Below are positions 24,993 to 33,282 of a stretch of DNA of 35,568 nucleotides, one piece after another; position 1 is the stretch's first letter; each line of letters starts with the position of its first letter. The stretch comes from Pseudomonadota bacterium. Its GTDB lineage: Bacteria; Pseudomonadota; Gammaproteobacteria; Steroidobacterales; Steroidobacteraceae. The notes beneath the pieces were generated by a model. It saw only the letters and a list, made by a program, of their open reading frames with translations. It ran no database searches and was not told the origin of the DNA. The translations under genes were made by a program, and so were the position numbers. The stretch covers positions 1-35,568 of the forward strand of contig JAJXYR010000046.1 of NCBI GenBank assembly GCA_021780475.1, given 5' to 3'.

Positions 24993-25294
24993 GAACGTTC
25001 TCGTTGAGGTTGGTCGCTGCGCAATGCCGAAATCGTGATGCAATGAAGTTCGTCCGCCGACGATGGTTCCCGCGCCGGGCAACCCTCTCGGGCTCGCGCC
25101 GCGCAACCCTCTCGGGCATGGACCGGCGTCTTGGAGGGTAATCGCGGTACGTCGGAGAAGTCCAGCTTGGCACACCCGGACACCGGGCTACGCGACAACA
25201 CGCTCGCCAACCCGCGCTGGCGCCACGAGTTCGTTTTGCCCGAGATCGACGCGAACATATCGATCGTTCGGGAGGAATCCCTGAACACCATTAG
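24993..25294. other. 302-nt spacer with no intact gene
   Basis: This lies between the divergent DUF4337 and serC genes. It holds a duplicated 15-mer (25079-25117) and, on the forward strand from about 25143 to 25299, an open stretch reading as a protein-like C-terminus (LAHPDTGLRDNTLANPRW, then ISIVREESLNTIS and a stop). I cannot assign that stretch to a family. It could be the remnant of a lost gene or chance. Confidence 0.4.
25079..25117. repeat. 15-bp direct repeat with 24-bp period
   Basis: GCAACCCTCTCGGGC occurs at 25079-25093 and again at 25103-25117, in phase with surrounding GC-rich sequence. It looks like a small tandem duplication in non-coding DNA. Confidence 0.6.
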
Positions 25295-25322
25295 TTGACA
25301 GGCCGAAAATAATCTCTATTCT
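25295..25322 (+). promoter_or_regulatory. sigma-70 promoter of serC-serA
   Basis: A perfect -35 hexamer TTGACA (25295-25300) is followed after 16 nt by TATTCT (25317-25322, four of six consensus bases), in a locally AT-rich stretch unusual for this GC-rich window. Transcription would start near 25329, leaving a leader of about 53 nt before serC. Confidence 0.6.
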
Positions 25323-25381
25323 TCGCGACGGGCCATCCGCTCCCAACGGCGGACGCTCATCTGGAAGGATGGGAGATTGCA

Positions 25382-26560
25382 ATGACAGAGATATCCATGC
25401 CGGATCGGCGTCCGGCCGATGCCCGATTTTCTTCGGGCCCCACCAGGAAGCGTCCTGGTTGGTCACTCCAACACCTCGAAGGCGCCCTCCTCGGCCGCTC
25501 GCACCGCTCATTACTGGGCAAAGCGAAGCTGAAGGAAGCGATCGATCGCACCCGCAGGCTTCTGCTCGTGCCGGACGACTACAAGGTCGCCATCGTGCCC
25601 GCCTCCGATACGGGGGCGGTCGAGATGGCGCTGTGGTCCCTGCTCGGCGCACGACCGGTCGATGTGTTCGCCTGGGAGAGCTTCGGTGAAGAATGGATCA
25701 CCGATGCCGTCGAGCAACTCAAGCTCGACGACTGCCGAACGCACATGAGCCGTCCTTACGGCACGCTCCCGGACCTGTCGCAGGCCCGCCCTGACGCGGA
25801 CATCGTGTTCACCCAGAATGGCACGACCTCCGGCGTACGAATCCCCGATTTCGAATGGATCGCCGAGAACCGACGCGGGCTCACGATAAACGACGCCACG
25901 AGCGCGGCTTTTGCACAGCCGATCGATTGGGCCAAATGCGATGTCGTGACTTTTTCGTGGCAAAAGGTTCTGGGTGGCGAGGCGGCGCACGGCATGCTGG
26001 TCTTGTCGCCCCGCGCCGTCCAACGACTGGAGAGCGATGCTCCAAGTCGGCCGCTGCCCAAGATTTTCCGCATGACGAAAAAGGGCAAGCTCGATGCCGA
26101 TTTGTTCGAGGGGGCCACCATCAATACCCCCTCGATGCTTGCCACCGAGGACTACCTCGATGCTCTGCGGTGGGCCGAACGCATCGGCGGACTCGGGGCC
26201 TTGCAGGCGCGAGCCGACGCCAACACCCGGGTGCTGAGCGACTGGGTCGCGCGTACCCCATGGATTGACTTCCTGGCTGCGGATCCGACCATACGCAGCA
26301 ACACGAGCGTATGCCTGAAGATCGTCGACAGGCGCGTCGTTGCGCTGCCCGCAGCCGAGCAAAGCAAAGTTGCGGCGACACTCGCGGGCACGCTCGAGCG
26401 GGCGGGAGTCGCGCTCGACGTGGGCTCCTATCGTTCCGCGCCGCCGGGGCTTCGCATCTGGTGCGGAGCAACCGTCGAACGGGATGATCTCGAGGCGCTG
26501 ATTCCCTGGCTCGAGTGGGCTTATCAAACGACAGTCGCCGACCTGCCGGCAGCGAGATAG
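25382..26560 (+). CDS. serC: phosphoserine aminotransferase
   Basis: The 392-residue class V PLP aminotransferase converts 3-phosphohydroxypyruvate and glutamate to phosphoserine and 2-oxoglutarate, the second step of serine synthesis. It belongs to the SerC subgroup (TIGR01365-like) opening with RFSSGPTRKRPGWSL. Visible motifs are SHRSLLGKAKLKEAIDRT, VPASDTGAVEMALWSLLG, FTQNGTTSGVRIPD and the PLP-lysine region FSWQKVLGGEAAHG with Lys195. INTPSMLATEDYLDAL is the small-domain contact. ATG 25382 has a GGGAG box 7-8 nt upstream. serA starts 4 nt after the stop, so the two form an operon. Identity is supported both by sequence and by this pairing. Confidence 0.93.
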   Translation: MTEISMPDRRPADARFSSGPTRKRPGWSLQHLEGALLGRSHRSLLGKAKLKEAIDRTRRLLLVPDDYKVAIVPASDTGAVEMALWSLLGARPVDVFAWESFGEEWITDAVEQLKLDDCRTHMSRPYGTLPDLSQARPDADIVFTQNGTTSGVRIPDFEWIAENRRGLTINDATSAAFAQPIDWAKCDVVTFSWQKVLGGEAAHGMLVLSPRAVQRLESDAPSRPLPKIFRMTKKGKLDADLFEGATINTPSMLATEDYLDALRWAERIGGLGALQARADANTRVLSDWVARTPWIDFLAADPTIRSNTSVCLKIVDRRVVALPAAEQSKVAATLAGTLERAGVALDVGSYRSAPPGLRIWCGATVERDDLEALIPWLEWAYQTTVADLPAAR

Positions 26561-26564
26561 CGCC

Positions 26565-28139
26565 ATGACCAAGGTACTCATTGCGGATGAATTGAGCCCC
26601 AGGGCAATCGAGATATTCACCAACCGCGGGCTGCAAGCCGATGTGCTGGTAGGACTCAAGAAGGCGGAGCTCATCGAACGGATCGGCGAGTACGAGGGTC
26701 TTGCGGTGCGCTCGGCCACGAAGGTGACGCCCGAGGTGCTCGCGGCCGCCACTCGTCTGAAGGTGATCGGTCGGGCCGGGATCGGAGTCGACAATATCGA
26801 CGTGCCGGCGGCCACCGCGCGCGGCATCGTCGTGATGAACACCCCGTTCGGCAACTCCATCACGACGGCCGAGCACGCCATCGCGCTGCTGTTCGCGGCC
26901 GCACGGCAAATTGCCGCCGCCGACGCGTCCACTCAGGCGGGTCGCTGGGAGAAAAGCCGCTTCATGGGGGTCGAGCTGTACGCCAAGACCCTGGGACTCA
27001 TCGGATGCGGAAACATCGGCGCCCTGGTCGCCGAGCGGGCGCTCGCCTTGAAGATGAAAGTGATTGCCTTCGATCCTTTCCTCTCGCCCGAGCGCGCAGT
27101 CAAGCTCGGCGTCGAGAAGGTGGAGTTCGAGGAACTGCTCGCGCGCGCCGATGCGATCACGCTCCACACACCCCTGACCGATAAAACCCGAAATATCATC
27201 TCGGCCGACGCGCTCGCAAAGGTAAAACCCGGGGTCATCCTCGTCAACGCGGCGCGCGGCGGCCTGGTCGATGAGACGGCGTTACGCGCGGCGCTCGAGC
27301 GGGGCCAGGTCTCGGCGGCCGCTTTCGATGTGTTCGTGGTTGAGCCGGCCAAGGACAACGTGCTGTTCGGTGCGCCGAATTTCATCGCGACGCCACACCT
27401 CGGCGCGAGCACCAACGAGGCCCAGGAAAACGTCGCCGTGCAGGTCGCCGAGCAGATCTCGGACTATCTGCAGCAGGGCGCCGTGGTGAACGCCCTCAAT
27501 ACCGCGCCCATCACGGCCGAAGAGGCGCCGCGCCTGCGGCCTTTTCTTTCGCTCATGGACAAGCTCGGCTCCTTCGTCGGTCAGATCGCCGACGACGGCA
27601 TCGAGGCGATCGATATCGAGTACGAAGGTGACGTCGCCCAGCTCAACACCGATCCGCTCTCTGCGACGGCGCTTGCCGCCATCATGCGGCCCCTGATGCC
27701 GGACGTGAACATGGTCTCGGCACCGGTCGTGCTGAAGTCCAAGGGTTCGCCGCTCACCGTGTCGAAGCGCGATTCGTCGCCGATATACGGGTCGCTCATC
27801 CGTATCAAGGTCGTGACGGGGGGCAGTCCTCGCACGGTGGCGGGCGTCGTCAACATGGGTTCTGCGAAGATCGTCGAGGTCAAAGGGATGCCGCTCGAGG
27901 CGGATTTCCATCCCTGGATGCTCTTCATCAACAACCTGGACAAGCCGGGATTCGTGGGCGCGCTCGGCACCATGCTCGGCGAGGCGAACATCAACATCGC
28001 AACCTTCCATTTGGGACGACAAGCCGCAGGTGAGGACGCCATCGCGCTCGTCGGCGTCGACCAGGCGGTACCTGAGCCGATCCAAGCGCGTCTGCGCAAA
28101 CTGGCCCATGTACGCGACGTCAAGGTCCTGCGCTTCTAG
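26565..28139 (+). CDS. serA: D-3-phosphoglycerate dehydrogenase
   Basis: The 524-residue enzyme oxidises 3-phosphoglycerate to 3-phosphohydroxypyruvate with NAD+, the first step of serine synthesis. The substrate-binding domain has RSATKVTPEVL and GRAGIGVDNIDV. The Rossmann motif is LGLIGCGNIGALVAERAL (GCGNIG at 147-152). Catalytic residues are Arg231 (NAARGGLVDE), Glu260 (VVEPA) and His278 (ATPHLGAST). Past residue 310 it carries the intervening allosteric-substrate-binding domain and a C-terminal ACT domain (FVGALGTMLGEANINIATFH). This is the long form of the enzyme, in which serine may bind the ACT domain for feedback control. It is encoded 4 nt downstream of serC. Confidence 0.96.
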   Translation: MTKVLIADELSPRAIEIFTNRGLQADVLVGLKKAELIERIGEYEGLAVRSATKVTPEVLAAATRLKVIGRAGIGVDNIDVPAATARGIVVMNTPFGNSITTAEHAIALLFAAARQIAAADASTQAGRWEKSRFMGVELYAKTLGLIGCGNIGALVAERALALKMKVIAFDPFLSPERAVKLGVEKVEFEELLARADAITLHTPLTDKTRNIISADALAKVKPGVILVNAARGGLVDETALRAALERGQVSAAAFDVFVVEPAKDNVLFGAPNFIATPHLGASTNEAQENVAVQVAEQISDYLQQGAVVNALNTAPITAEEAPRLRPFLSLMDKLGSFVGQIADDGIEAIDIEYEGDVAQLNTDPLSATALAAIMRPLMPDVNMVSAPVVLKSKGSPLTVSKRDSSPIYGSLIRIKVVTGGSPRTVAGVVNMGSAKIVEVKGMPLEADFHPWMLFINNLDKPGFVGALGTMLGEANINIATFHLGRQAAGEDAIALVGVDQAVPEPIQARLRKLAHVRDVKVLRF

Positions 28140-28477
28140 AGGCGGCATGGGCCGCTCGCCAACGTTCACAGCAGCGATGCGCAGCGGGCATTCGGGCATC
28201 CGGTCGATCGCCTCGATGTGGATGCGTGGGCGCGGCGATTCGTCCGACCGGACAGGGACGGGTTCCTTACCCGGTTCCTTCCGACGGGTCCGCGCGGGCG
28301 GCGCAGACCATTGCGCGTGTGCGTGGAGTACCCTCCGCGTCGTCGACCCGTTGGACGCCTGAGCCACTCCCATTGCGTGGTCCGTGAGGCCCGCATCGGT
28401 CTCGCTGCCGATACGACCGTTCCCTGAAGGTTGGTCGCACCACGATCTCCCGATCTCCCCGAGGTCGCGTCAGGGCC
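28140..28477. other. 338-nt convergent spacer, no gene seen
   Basis: This lies between the stops of serA (28139) and ftsH (28478). Frames here are open but have only Arg/Pro-rich composition typical of GC-rich noncoding DNA. No clear terminator hairpin with T-tract, RNA gene or repeat was found. Confidence 0.5.
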
Positions 28478-30391
28478 TCATGTTGCTGAAGGCCCGGCGC
28501 GATCGGCCGTCGCGGTCGATAAGGCACCGAACAGGGCCTTCAGTTCCACGTCGTTCAACGTCTCCTGGTGCAGCAATTGCTTCGCACTCTCATCGAGAGT
28601 GGCCCGCCTCTTCTTCAGAATGTCTTCCGCCACGGTGAATGCGCTGTTCACCAGGTCGCGCACAGCACAGTCGATTTCGCGCGCGGTCTGTTCACTGTAG
28701 TCGTGCGGTTGCGGCATGACCGGGCCGCCCAGCATGGACTGCGGCGGCTGCTCGAGGGTCATGGCCCCGAGCTTTTCGGCCATGGCGTAGCGCGTGACCA
28801 TGCTGCGGGCGATATCGGTGACCTTGGCGAGATCGTCCGCCGCGCCGGTCGACCAGTGCCCATAGACGATGTGCTCGGCGGCGCGTCCACCCATGAGCAC
28901 GGCCATCTTGTTTTGCAGCTCCTCGCGGGTCATGAGGTAACGGTCCTCGGTCGGACGTTGGATCGTGTAGCCGAGAGAGCCGATGCCGCGCGGAATGATG
29001 GATACCTTGTGCACGACGTCGGTCCCCGGCAGGCTCATCGCGACCAGCGCATGACCCATTTCGTGATAGGCGACGATCTCGCGCTCCTTCGGATTGAGCA
29101 GGCGGTTCTTCTTTTCCAATCCGGCGATGATGCGTTCGACCGCGCGGGTGAAATGCGAAATAGTGACGGTCTGAGCGTTCTCGCGCGTGGCCATCAATGC
29201 GGCCTCGTTCACGAGGTTGGCGAGATCGGCTCCGGAGAAGCCCGGGGTGAGCGCCGCGACCTGCTGCAGATCGACCGCCGGATCGAGATGGATCTTGCGC
29301 ACGTGCACCTGCAGAATCTGCACCCTTCCAACCTTGTCTGGTCGATCGACCAGCACCTGGCGGTCGAAGCGTCCCGCACGCAGCAGCGCCGGATCGAGGA
29401 TTTCCGGACGATTGGTCGCCGCGAGGATCACCAATCCGGCGGAGGAGTCGAAGCCGTCGAGTTCCACCAGCAACTGGTTCAGGGTCTGCTCCTTTTCGTC
29501 ATGCCCGCCGCCGAACGGCGCCGCGGCGCGGGCGCGGCCCAGCGCGTCGAGTTCGTCGATGAAGATGATCGAGGGCGCGGTTTGCCGCGCCTGCTCGAAC
29601 AGGTCGCGCACCCGCGCCGCGCCGACGCCGACGAACATCTCGACGAATTCAGATCCGCTGATCGAGAAGAACGGCACGCCGGCTTCACCGGCGACGGCGC
29701 GCGCCAACAGGGTCTTGCCGGTGCCGGGAGGGCCGACGAGCAGCACGCCCTTGGGCGCTCGCGCGCCGAGCCGGCTATGTTCCTTCGGGTTCTTGAGGAA
29801 ATCGACGACTTCCTTCAGTTCATCCTTGGCCTCGTCCACCCCGGCGACGTCGGCGAACGTCACCCCGGTGCTGCTTTCCATATAGACCTTGGCCCGGCTC
29901 TTGCCGATGGACATGAAGCCGCCCATACCCATGCCGCCTGCCTTGTCGGCGAACTTGCGAATCATGAAGTACCATACGCCGAAGAACGCGAGCGCCGGCA
30001 ACACCCAGGACAGGATGTTCGACAGCCAGGTGTCCTTGTAGGCCTGCGAGTAAGTGACGCCGTAATGACCGAGTTCGGCGGCAAGTTGCGGGTCGACTCG
30101 CACCGCGACCACGATTTTCTTGCCGTTCTTGTCCGCGACCTTGAGGTTGCCGGTGATGGTCTGGTCGCCCACCACCACATCCGTGAATCTGCCGTCCTTC
30201 AAGTAGGTCTCGAACTGGCTGTACGGCACCGTCTGCACGTTGCTGTGCGACGACCACAAGCTCTGCAGCAGGAACACCAGGGCGATGGCGATCAACCAAT
30301 AGCCGAGATGCACCTGGGCCTTCGGATCGATACGGGGACGCTTGTCGCCAGGTTTGGGCGTCTTGTTGGGCGGACCATCATCAGGCGGCAT
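28478..30391 (-). CDS. ftsH: ATP-dependent zinc metalloprotease FtsH
   Basis: The 637-residue membrane protease degrades unassembled or damaged membrane and cytosolic proteins. Two membrane helices (about 31-46 and 123-144) flank a periplasmic domain ([20 protein letters not shown]). The AAA+ domain has Walker A GPPGTGKT (220-227), the pore loop MFVGVGA (252-258), Walker B IIFIDE (275-280) and the [23 protein letters not shown]. The zinc site is HEMGH (443-447) in place of the commoner HEAGH; the third ligand is probably Asp520 in [11 protein letters not shown]. The divergent periplasmic region and [18 protein letters not shown] linker suggest an accessory paralogue, not the housekeeping copy, which would lie elsewhere. 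A GGAG box 7 nt before ATG 30391 fixes the start. It follows the amidotransferase gene on the same strand. Confidence 0.93.
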   Translation of the reverse strand: MPPDDGPPNKTPKPGDKRPRIDPKAQVHLGYWLIAIALVFLLQSLWSSHSNVQTVPYSQFETYLKDGRFTDVVVGDQTITGNLKVADKNGKKIVVAVRVDPQLAAELGHYGVTYSQAYKDTWLSNILSWVLPALAFFGVWYFMIRKFADKAGGMGMGGFMSIGKSRAKVYMESSTGVTFADVAGVDEAKDELKEVVDFLKNPKEHSRLGARAPKGVLLVGPPGTGKTLLARAVAGEAGVPFFSISGSEFVEMFVGVGAARVRDLFEQARQTAPSIIFIDELDALGRARAAAPFGGGHDEKEQTLNQLLVELDGFDSSAGLVILAATNRPEILDPALLRAGRFDRQVLVDRPDKVGRVQILQVHVRKIHLDPAVDLQQVAALTPGFSGADLANLVNEAALMATRENAQTVTISHFTRAVERIIAGLEKKNRLLNPKEREIVAYHEMGHALVAMSLPGTDVVHKVSIIPRGIGSLGYTIQRPTEDRYLMTREELQNKMAVLMGGRAAEHIVYGHWSTGAADDLAKVTDIARSMVTRYAMAEKLGAMTLEQPPQSMLGGPVMPQPHDYSEQTAREIDCAVRDLVNSAFTVAEDILKKRRATLDESAKQLLHQETLNDVELKALFGALSTATADRAGPSAT

Positions 30392-30485
30392 AGGCAGACT
30401 CCATCATCTGTGAATCCGAGGATCGATCCTTGTTTGGCTCATCGCCCACATGAACGGTCGCTGGCTGCCACTCGAACATGCCCGC

Positions 30486-31292
30486 TCATGCCAAGGGGAT
30501 CTGCCGACCGCTGCGGACGGCAGTCAGTTCACCCTGCGGCAACCCGTCCCACGGCTCCTCGGTCAGAGGGACGCTCGCGAACAGCATCACCTCCTGCGCG
30601 GCGCCTACCATATCAATTCTGACGCCTGAGGACGTGCTCGCTTCATCGTCGACGCGACAAGTCCGCCTCAGGGAATACAACCCGGGTGGCGCCACCGTCC
30701 CGCCAGGCTGTATGCGTCGATGCCCATGCGCGAACAGTACATCGCCATCCGTATACAGGAAGTTTGCCGGCCCCAGTTCTCGAAATTCCGCCGCAACACC
30801 GCGGATGATCGACGCTCTATCTGCAACGGATGGCACCCCGCGATCCACCCAAAGCATCGAGAGAGCCTCGAGAAGAACGCAAAATGCGATTTCCGAATCG
30901 GTCTGGCCAATGGGATGAAATCGCTTCCAACGTCCCGCCATTCGCCGGTCGATCGCCGGAAGGTCGCCGTTGTGAGCGAAGACGTGCGCCCGCCCTCCCA
31001 ATTCACGAACAAAGGGTTGTGTATTCCTCAATGAGATGGCGCCTTGGGTCGCTCGCCGAATGTGCGACAAGACGAGGTTGCTATGCTGCCCGTGCCGTTC
31101 GATGAACGAGACCCAATCGCTCCGGCCAGCGGGCTCCGGTTCCTTGTACAGGCGCACGTCGCATTCGTCGTAGAACGCCAAGCCCCAGCCATCGATCGGG
31201 GACCGACCAATGGCACCGTGCTGCGCAAAAATGCCCAGTGAAAACTGGATGTCGGTTGGCGCCATGCTCGACATGGCAAAGAGTTCGCACAT
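30486..31292 (-). CDS. class II glutamine amidotransferase, YafJ-like
   Basis: The 268-residue protein is a stand-alone class II (Ntn) glutamine amidotransferase domain. Translation from ATG 31292 puts the nucleophile at Cys2 (MCELFAMSS), which must become N-terminal after Met removal. This decides the start over an upstream in-frame TTG. Other family motifs are DGWGLAFYDE, LSHIRRATQGAISLRNTQPF and VFAHNGDLPAIDRR, where the Asn-Gly builds the oxyanion hole, followed by GQTDSEIAFCVLLE. Proteins of this type (YafJ family) release ammonia from glutamine or act on gamma-glutamyl compounds; the physiological partner is not known. It lies 44 nt after the dehydrogenase gene and 94 nt before ftsH, all on the reverse strand. 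Confidence 0.9.
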   Translation of the reverse strand: MCELFAMSSMAPTDIQFSLGIFAQHGAIGRSPIDGWGLAFYDECDVRLYKEPEPAGRSDWVSFIERHGQHSNLVLSHIRRATQGAISLRNTQPFVRELGGRAHVFAHNGDLPAIDRRMAGRWKRFHPIGQTDSEIAFCVLLEALSMLWVDRGVPSVADRASIIRGVAAEFRELGPANFLYTDGDVLFAHGHRRIQPGGTVAPPGLYSLRRTCRVDDEASTSSGVRIDMVGAAQEVMLFASVPLTEEPWDGLPQGELTAVRSGRQIPLA

Positions 31293-31336
31293 CGTCGATG
31301 TGTTCCTTATCAAGCGCGGCGGCGGGCTCTCGACCG

Positions 31337-32742
31337 TTACTGGTGAAACGCGCGTGCGGCTTTGTTGATGCCTTCACCGATCATCGGATGAGGGAACGCC
31401 GTATCGGCGAGGGCGGCAGCACCGAGTCGCTGTTCCACGGCCAGCGCCAGCGGCGCGATCAATTGCGCGGCATCCATGCCGGCTATCTGCGCGCCGAGCA
31501 GGCGGGCATCTGCGCGTCTGAACACGAGCTTGATGAAGCCCAGCGTCTCGCCATAGATCTGCGTCCGCGAATCCCCCGCGTACTCGTAGCGGGTCACCGT
31601 GATGGCGTCCGCACCCAGTGCGGACGCCGCCTGCACGGAACTCATCCCGACGTGCGCCAATTCGGGTTCGGTGAACACGGTCATCGGCACGGCATTGAAA
31701 TCCATCTGATCGACCGCCCGACCGCCCGACCGTCCGCCGCGATGCAGCGGGCCGCCACCAGGCTTTGTCGCACGGCCGAGTGAAACAGCATGCTCCTGCC
31801 GTTCACGTCGCCCGGTGCCCATACCTTCGGGTTGCCGGTGTGCAGAGTTTCGTCCACCACGACATGACCATGCTCCATCGGCATTGCGAGCAAGCCAGCG
31901 CCTTCCGGCAGAACTGCAACCCGCCCGGCGGCCATCAGTACCGCATCACCCCGCACATTTTGCTCGGTATCGTTTTGTCGATACCGCACCGAGTAGGTAT
32001 CGCCATCGCGCGTGATGTCCAAGACCTGCGCCGCGAGTTCGATGCGCACGCGCTGGGCGATCTGGCTGCGCAGGAAATCCGCCAATTCGAGATCGAATCC
32101 CGGCAGCAACTGCGGCGCATATTCCAGCACCGTGACGGCGCTACCCAGCCCCTGCAGCATCGATGCGGTTTCCACACCAATATAGCCGCCCCCAATCACG
32201 ATCAGATGGCTCGGCGGCGACAGATCGGCCCCGAGTCGAAACAGATCGTGCGAAGTCAGCGCCAGTGCTGCGCCGGGAATCGGCAACCGCGCCGGGCGCG
32301 ATCCGATGCCGAGGATGAGATGATCGAAACGCAACTCATGCACGCCGCCGTCGGCCAGTTCGAGCCGCGCCGTATCGGGCCCCGTGATTACCCCACGCGC
32401 ACTATAGAACCGAACCCGACTGCCGGAGATTTCCGCGCGGTGCTGGTTATAGCGCGTCCATTGCACGCGGTCCTTGTGCGCAAGCACCGAATGCCAGTCG
32501 ACACCCGGTTTATTCCCCTGCAGACCAAAGCTGGCGAACTTGTCCGCCAGTCCGCGCACCAGCGCCGCCTCACGCACCGCCTTGGACGGCACGCAGCCCT
32601 CGGCCAGACAGTTGCCGCCGAGATTACCGACCGGATCCGCCATCACCACGGAATACCCGGCGTGGTCGAGAAAAAAGGCGGCTGGATACCCCGCGCCGCC
32701 CGCACCGAGGATCAGCACGTCGACACGATCAGCCTCCTTCAT
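31337..32742 (-). pseudogene. dihydrolipoamide-dehydrogenase-like flavoprotein, frameshifted in an 8-bp tandem repeat
   Basis: The gene is read in two frames. The upstream part from ATG 32742 (GGAG box 8 nt before it) holds the FAD motif VDVLILGAGGAGYPAA, the redox disulfide GNCLAEGCVPSK (Cys45, Cys50), the NAD motif IVIGGGYIGVETASML and the second FAD motif KVWAPGDVNGR. The downstream part holds the dimerisation domain (MTVFTEPELAHVG) and the His-Glu dyad end FPHPMIGEGINKAARAF. The frames separate at tandem copies of CGACCGCC (31711-31726, with an imperfect third copy). Removing one 8-bp copy joins the frames exactly, giving a 465-residue protein of normal family length. As it stands, translation stops early at 31681 and yields an enzyme lacking the dimer interface. 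It resembles lipoamide dehydrogenase or mercuric-reductase-like oxidoreductases. It could be a true loss, a reversible variant or a sequencing artefact. Confidence 0.85.
31711..31734. repeat. 8-bp tandem repeat, three copies
   Basis: CGACCGCC at 31711-31718 and 31719-31726 is followed by CGACCGTC at 31727-31734. Since 8 is not a multiple of 3, gain or loss of one copy changes the reading frame of the overlapping dehydrogenase gene. Confidence 0.9.
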
Positions 32743-33282
32743 CGGGGGATCTCCGGGCAATCAATACATGGCCCGTGACGCGAGCGTCGTCGTTCGAAGA
32801 CCGGTGCGATTTCAGTGGCTCTTCGTCGATCGGTGGATACATCCTGCCCATCGGAACAATCCTGCGCCCTCGCATCGGCCTCGTAAAGTCGGAGCCTCTG
32901 CCAATGTCGGGTGAGGCTGTAAAGACGTGAAATTCTGTCAAACACGTCCAACGCCGCCTCCACCTGGCCGGACGAGAGACCTGCAGGGCCCAAGTTCCCC
33001 GGTGCTGGCGTGAGACCCCGTACTTGAGACCTGCACGCTGGTCGAGCTTGCGCACAAAAACGCACCCGTAGCCGCTCCGTGGAGGGTGCATGCCGGATCG
33101 CACCAGGGACGACGGACAGAGGCGGCGGAGGTCATGCGCGAGAGTATCGGTACGGGATGATCGAAGTGCGTCGGGGCAACAGACTGCGAGCCATGCTGAA
33201 TGCGGGCCGCGCGTCCTTGAGGAACGGCGAACCGCTGCTCGAAAGGCTTTGCATACCTGCGTGCAATCCGGACAATGGGCGG
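32743..33282. other. 540-nt divergent spacer, no gene recognised
   Basis: This lies between the dehydrogenase gene (reverse) and the ABC-F gene (forward). Several frames are open, but none shows a family signature or a convincing start with a ribosome binding site. Apart from the GGAG box serving ATG 32742, I see no promoter with both hexamers, no RNA gene and no repeat. Confidence 0.45.

Noticed and set aside
28568-30622. Long forward open frame (684 codons) opposite ftsH
   Set aside because: The ftsH strand carries all AAA+ and zinc motifs; the opposite frame has none.
32729-33103. Open frames in the spacer between the dehydrogenase and the ABC-F gene
   Set aside because: They overlap the dehydrogenase start, lack a ribosome binding site and show no recognisable domain.
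33079-33282. N-terminal extension of the ABC-F protein
   Set aside because: The in-frame upstream stretch has no similarity to ABC-F proteins, whose first strand begins right at ATG 33283.
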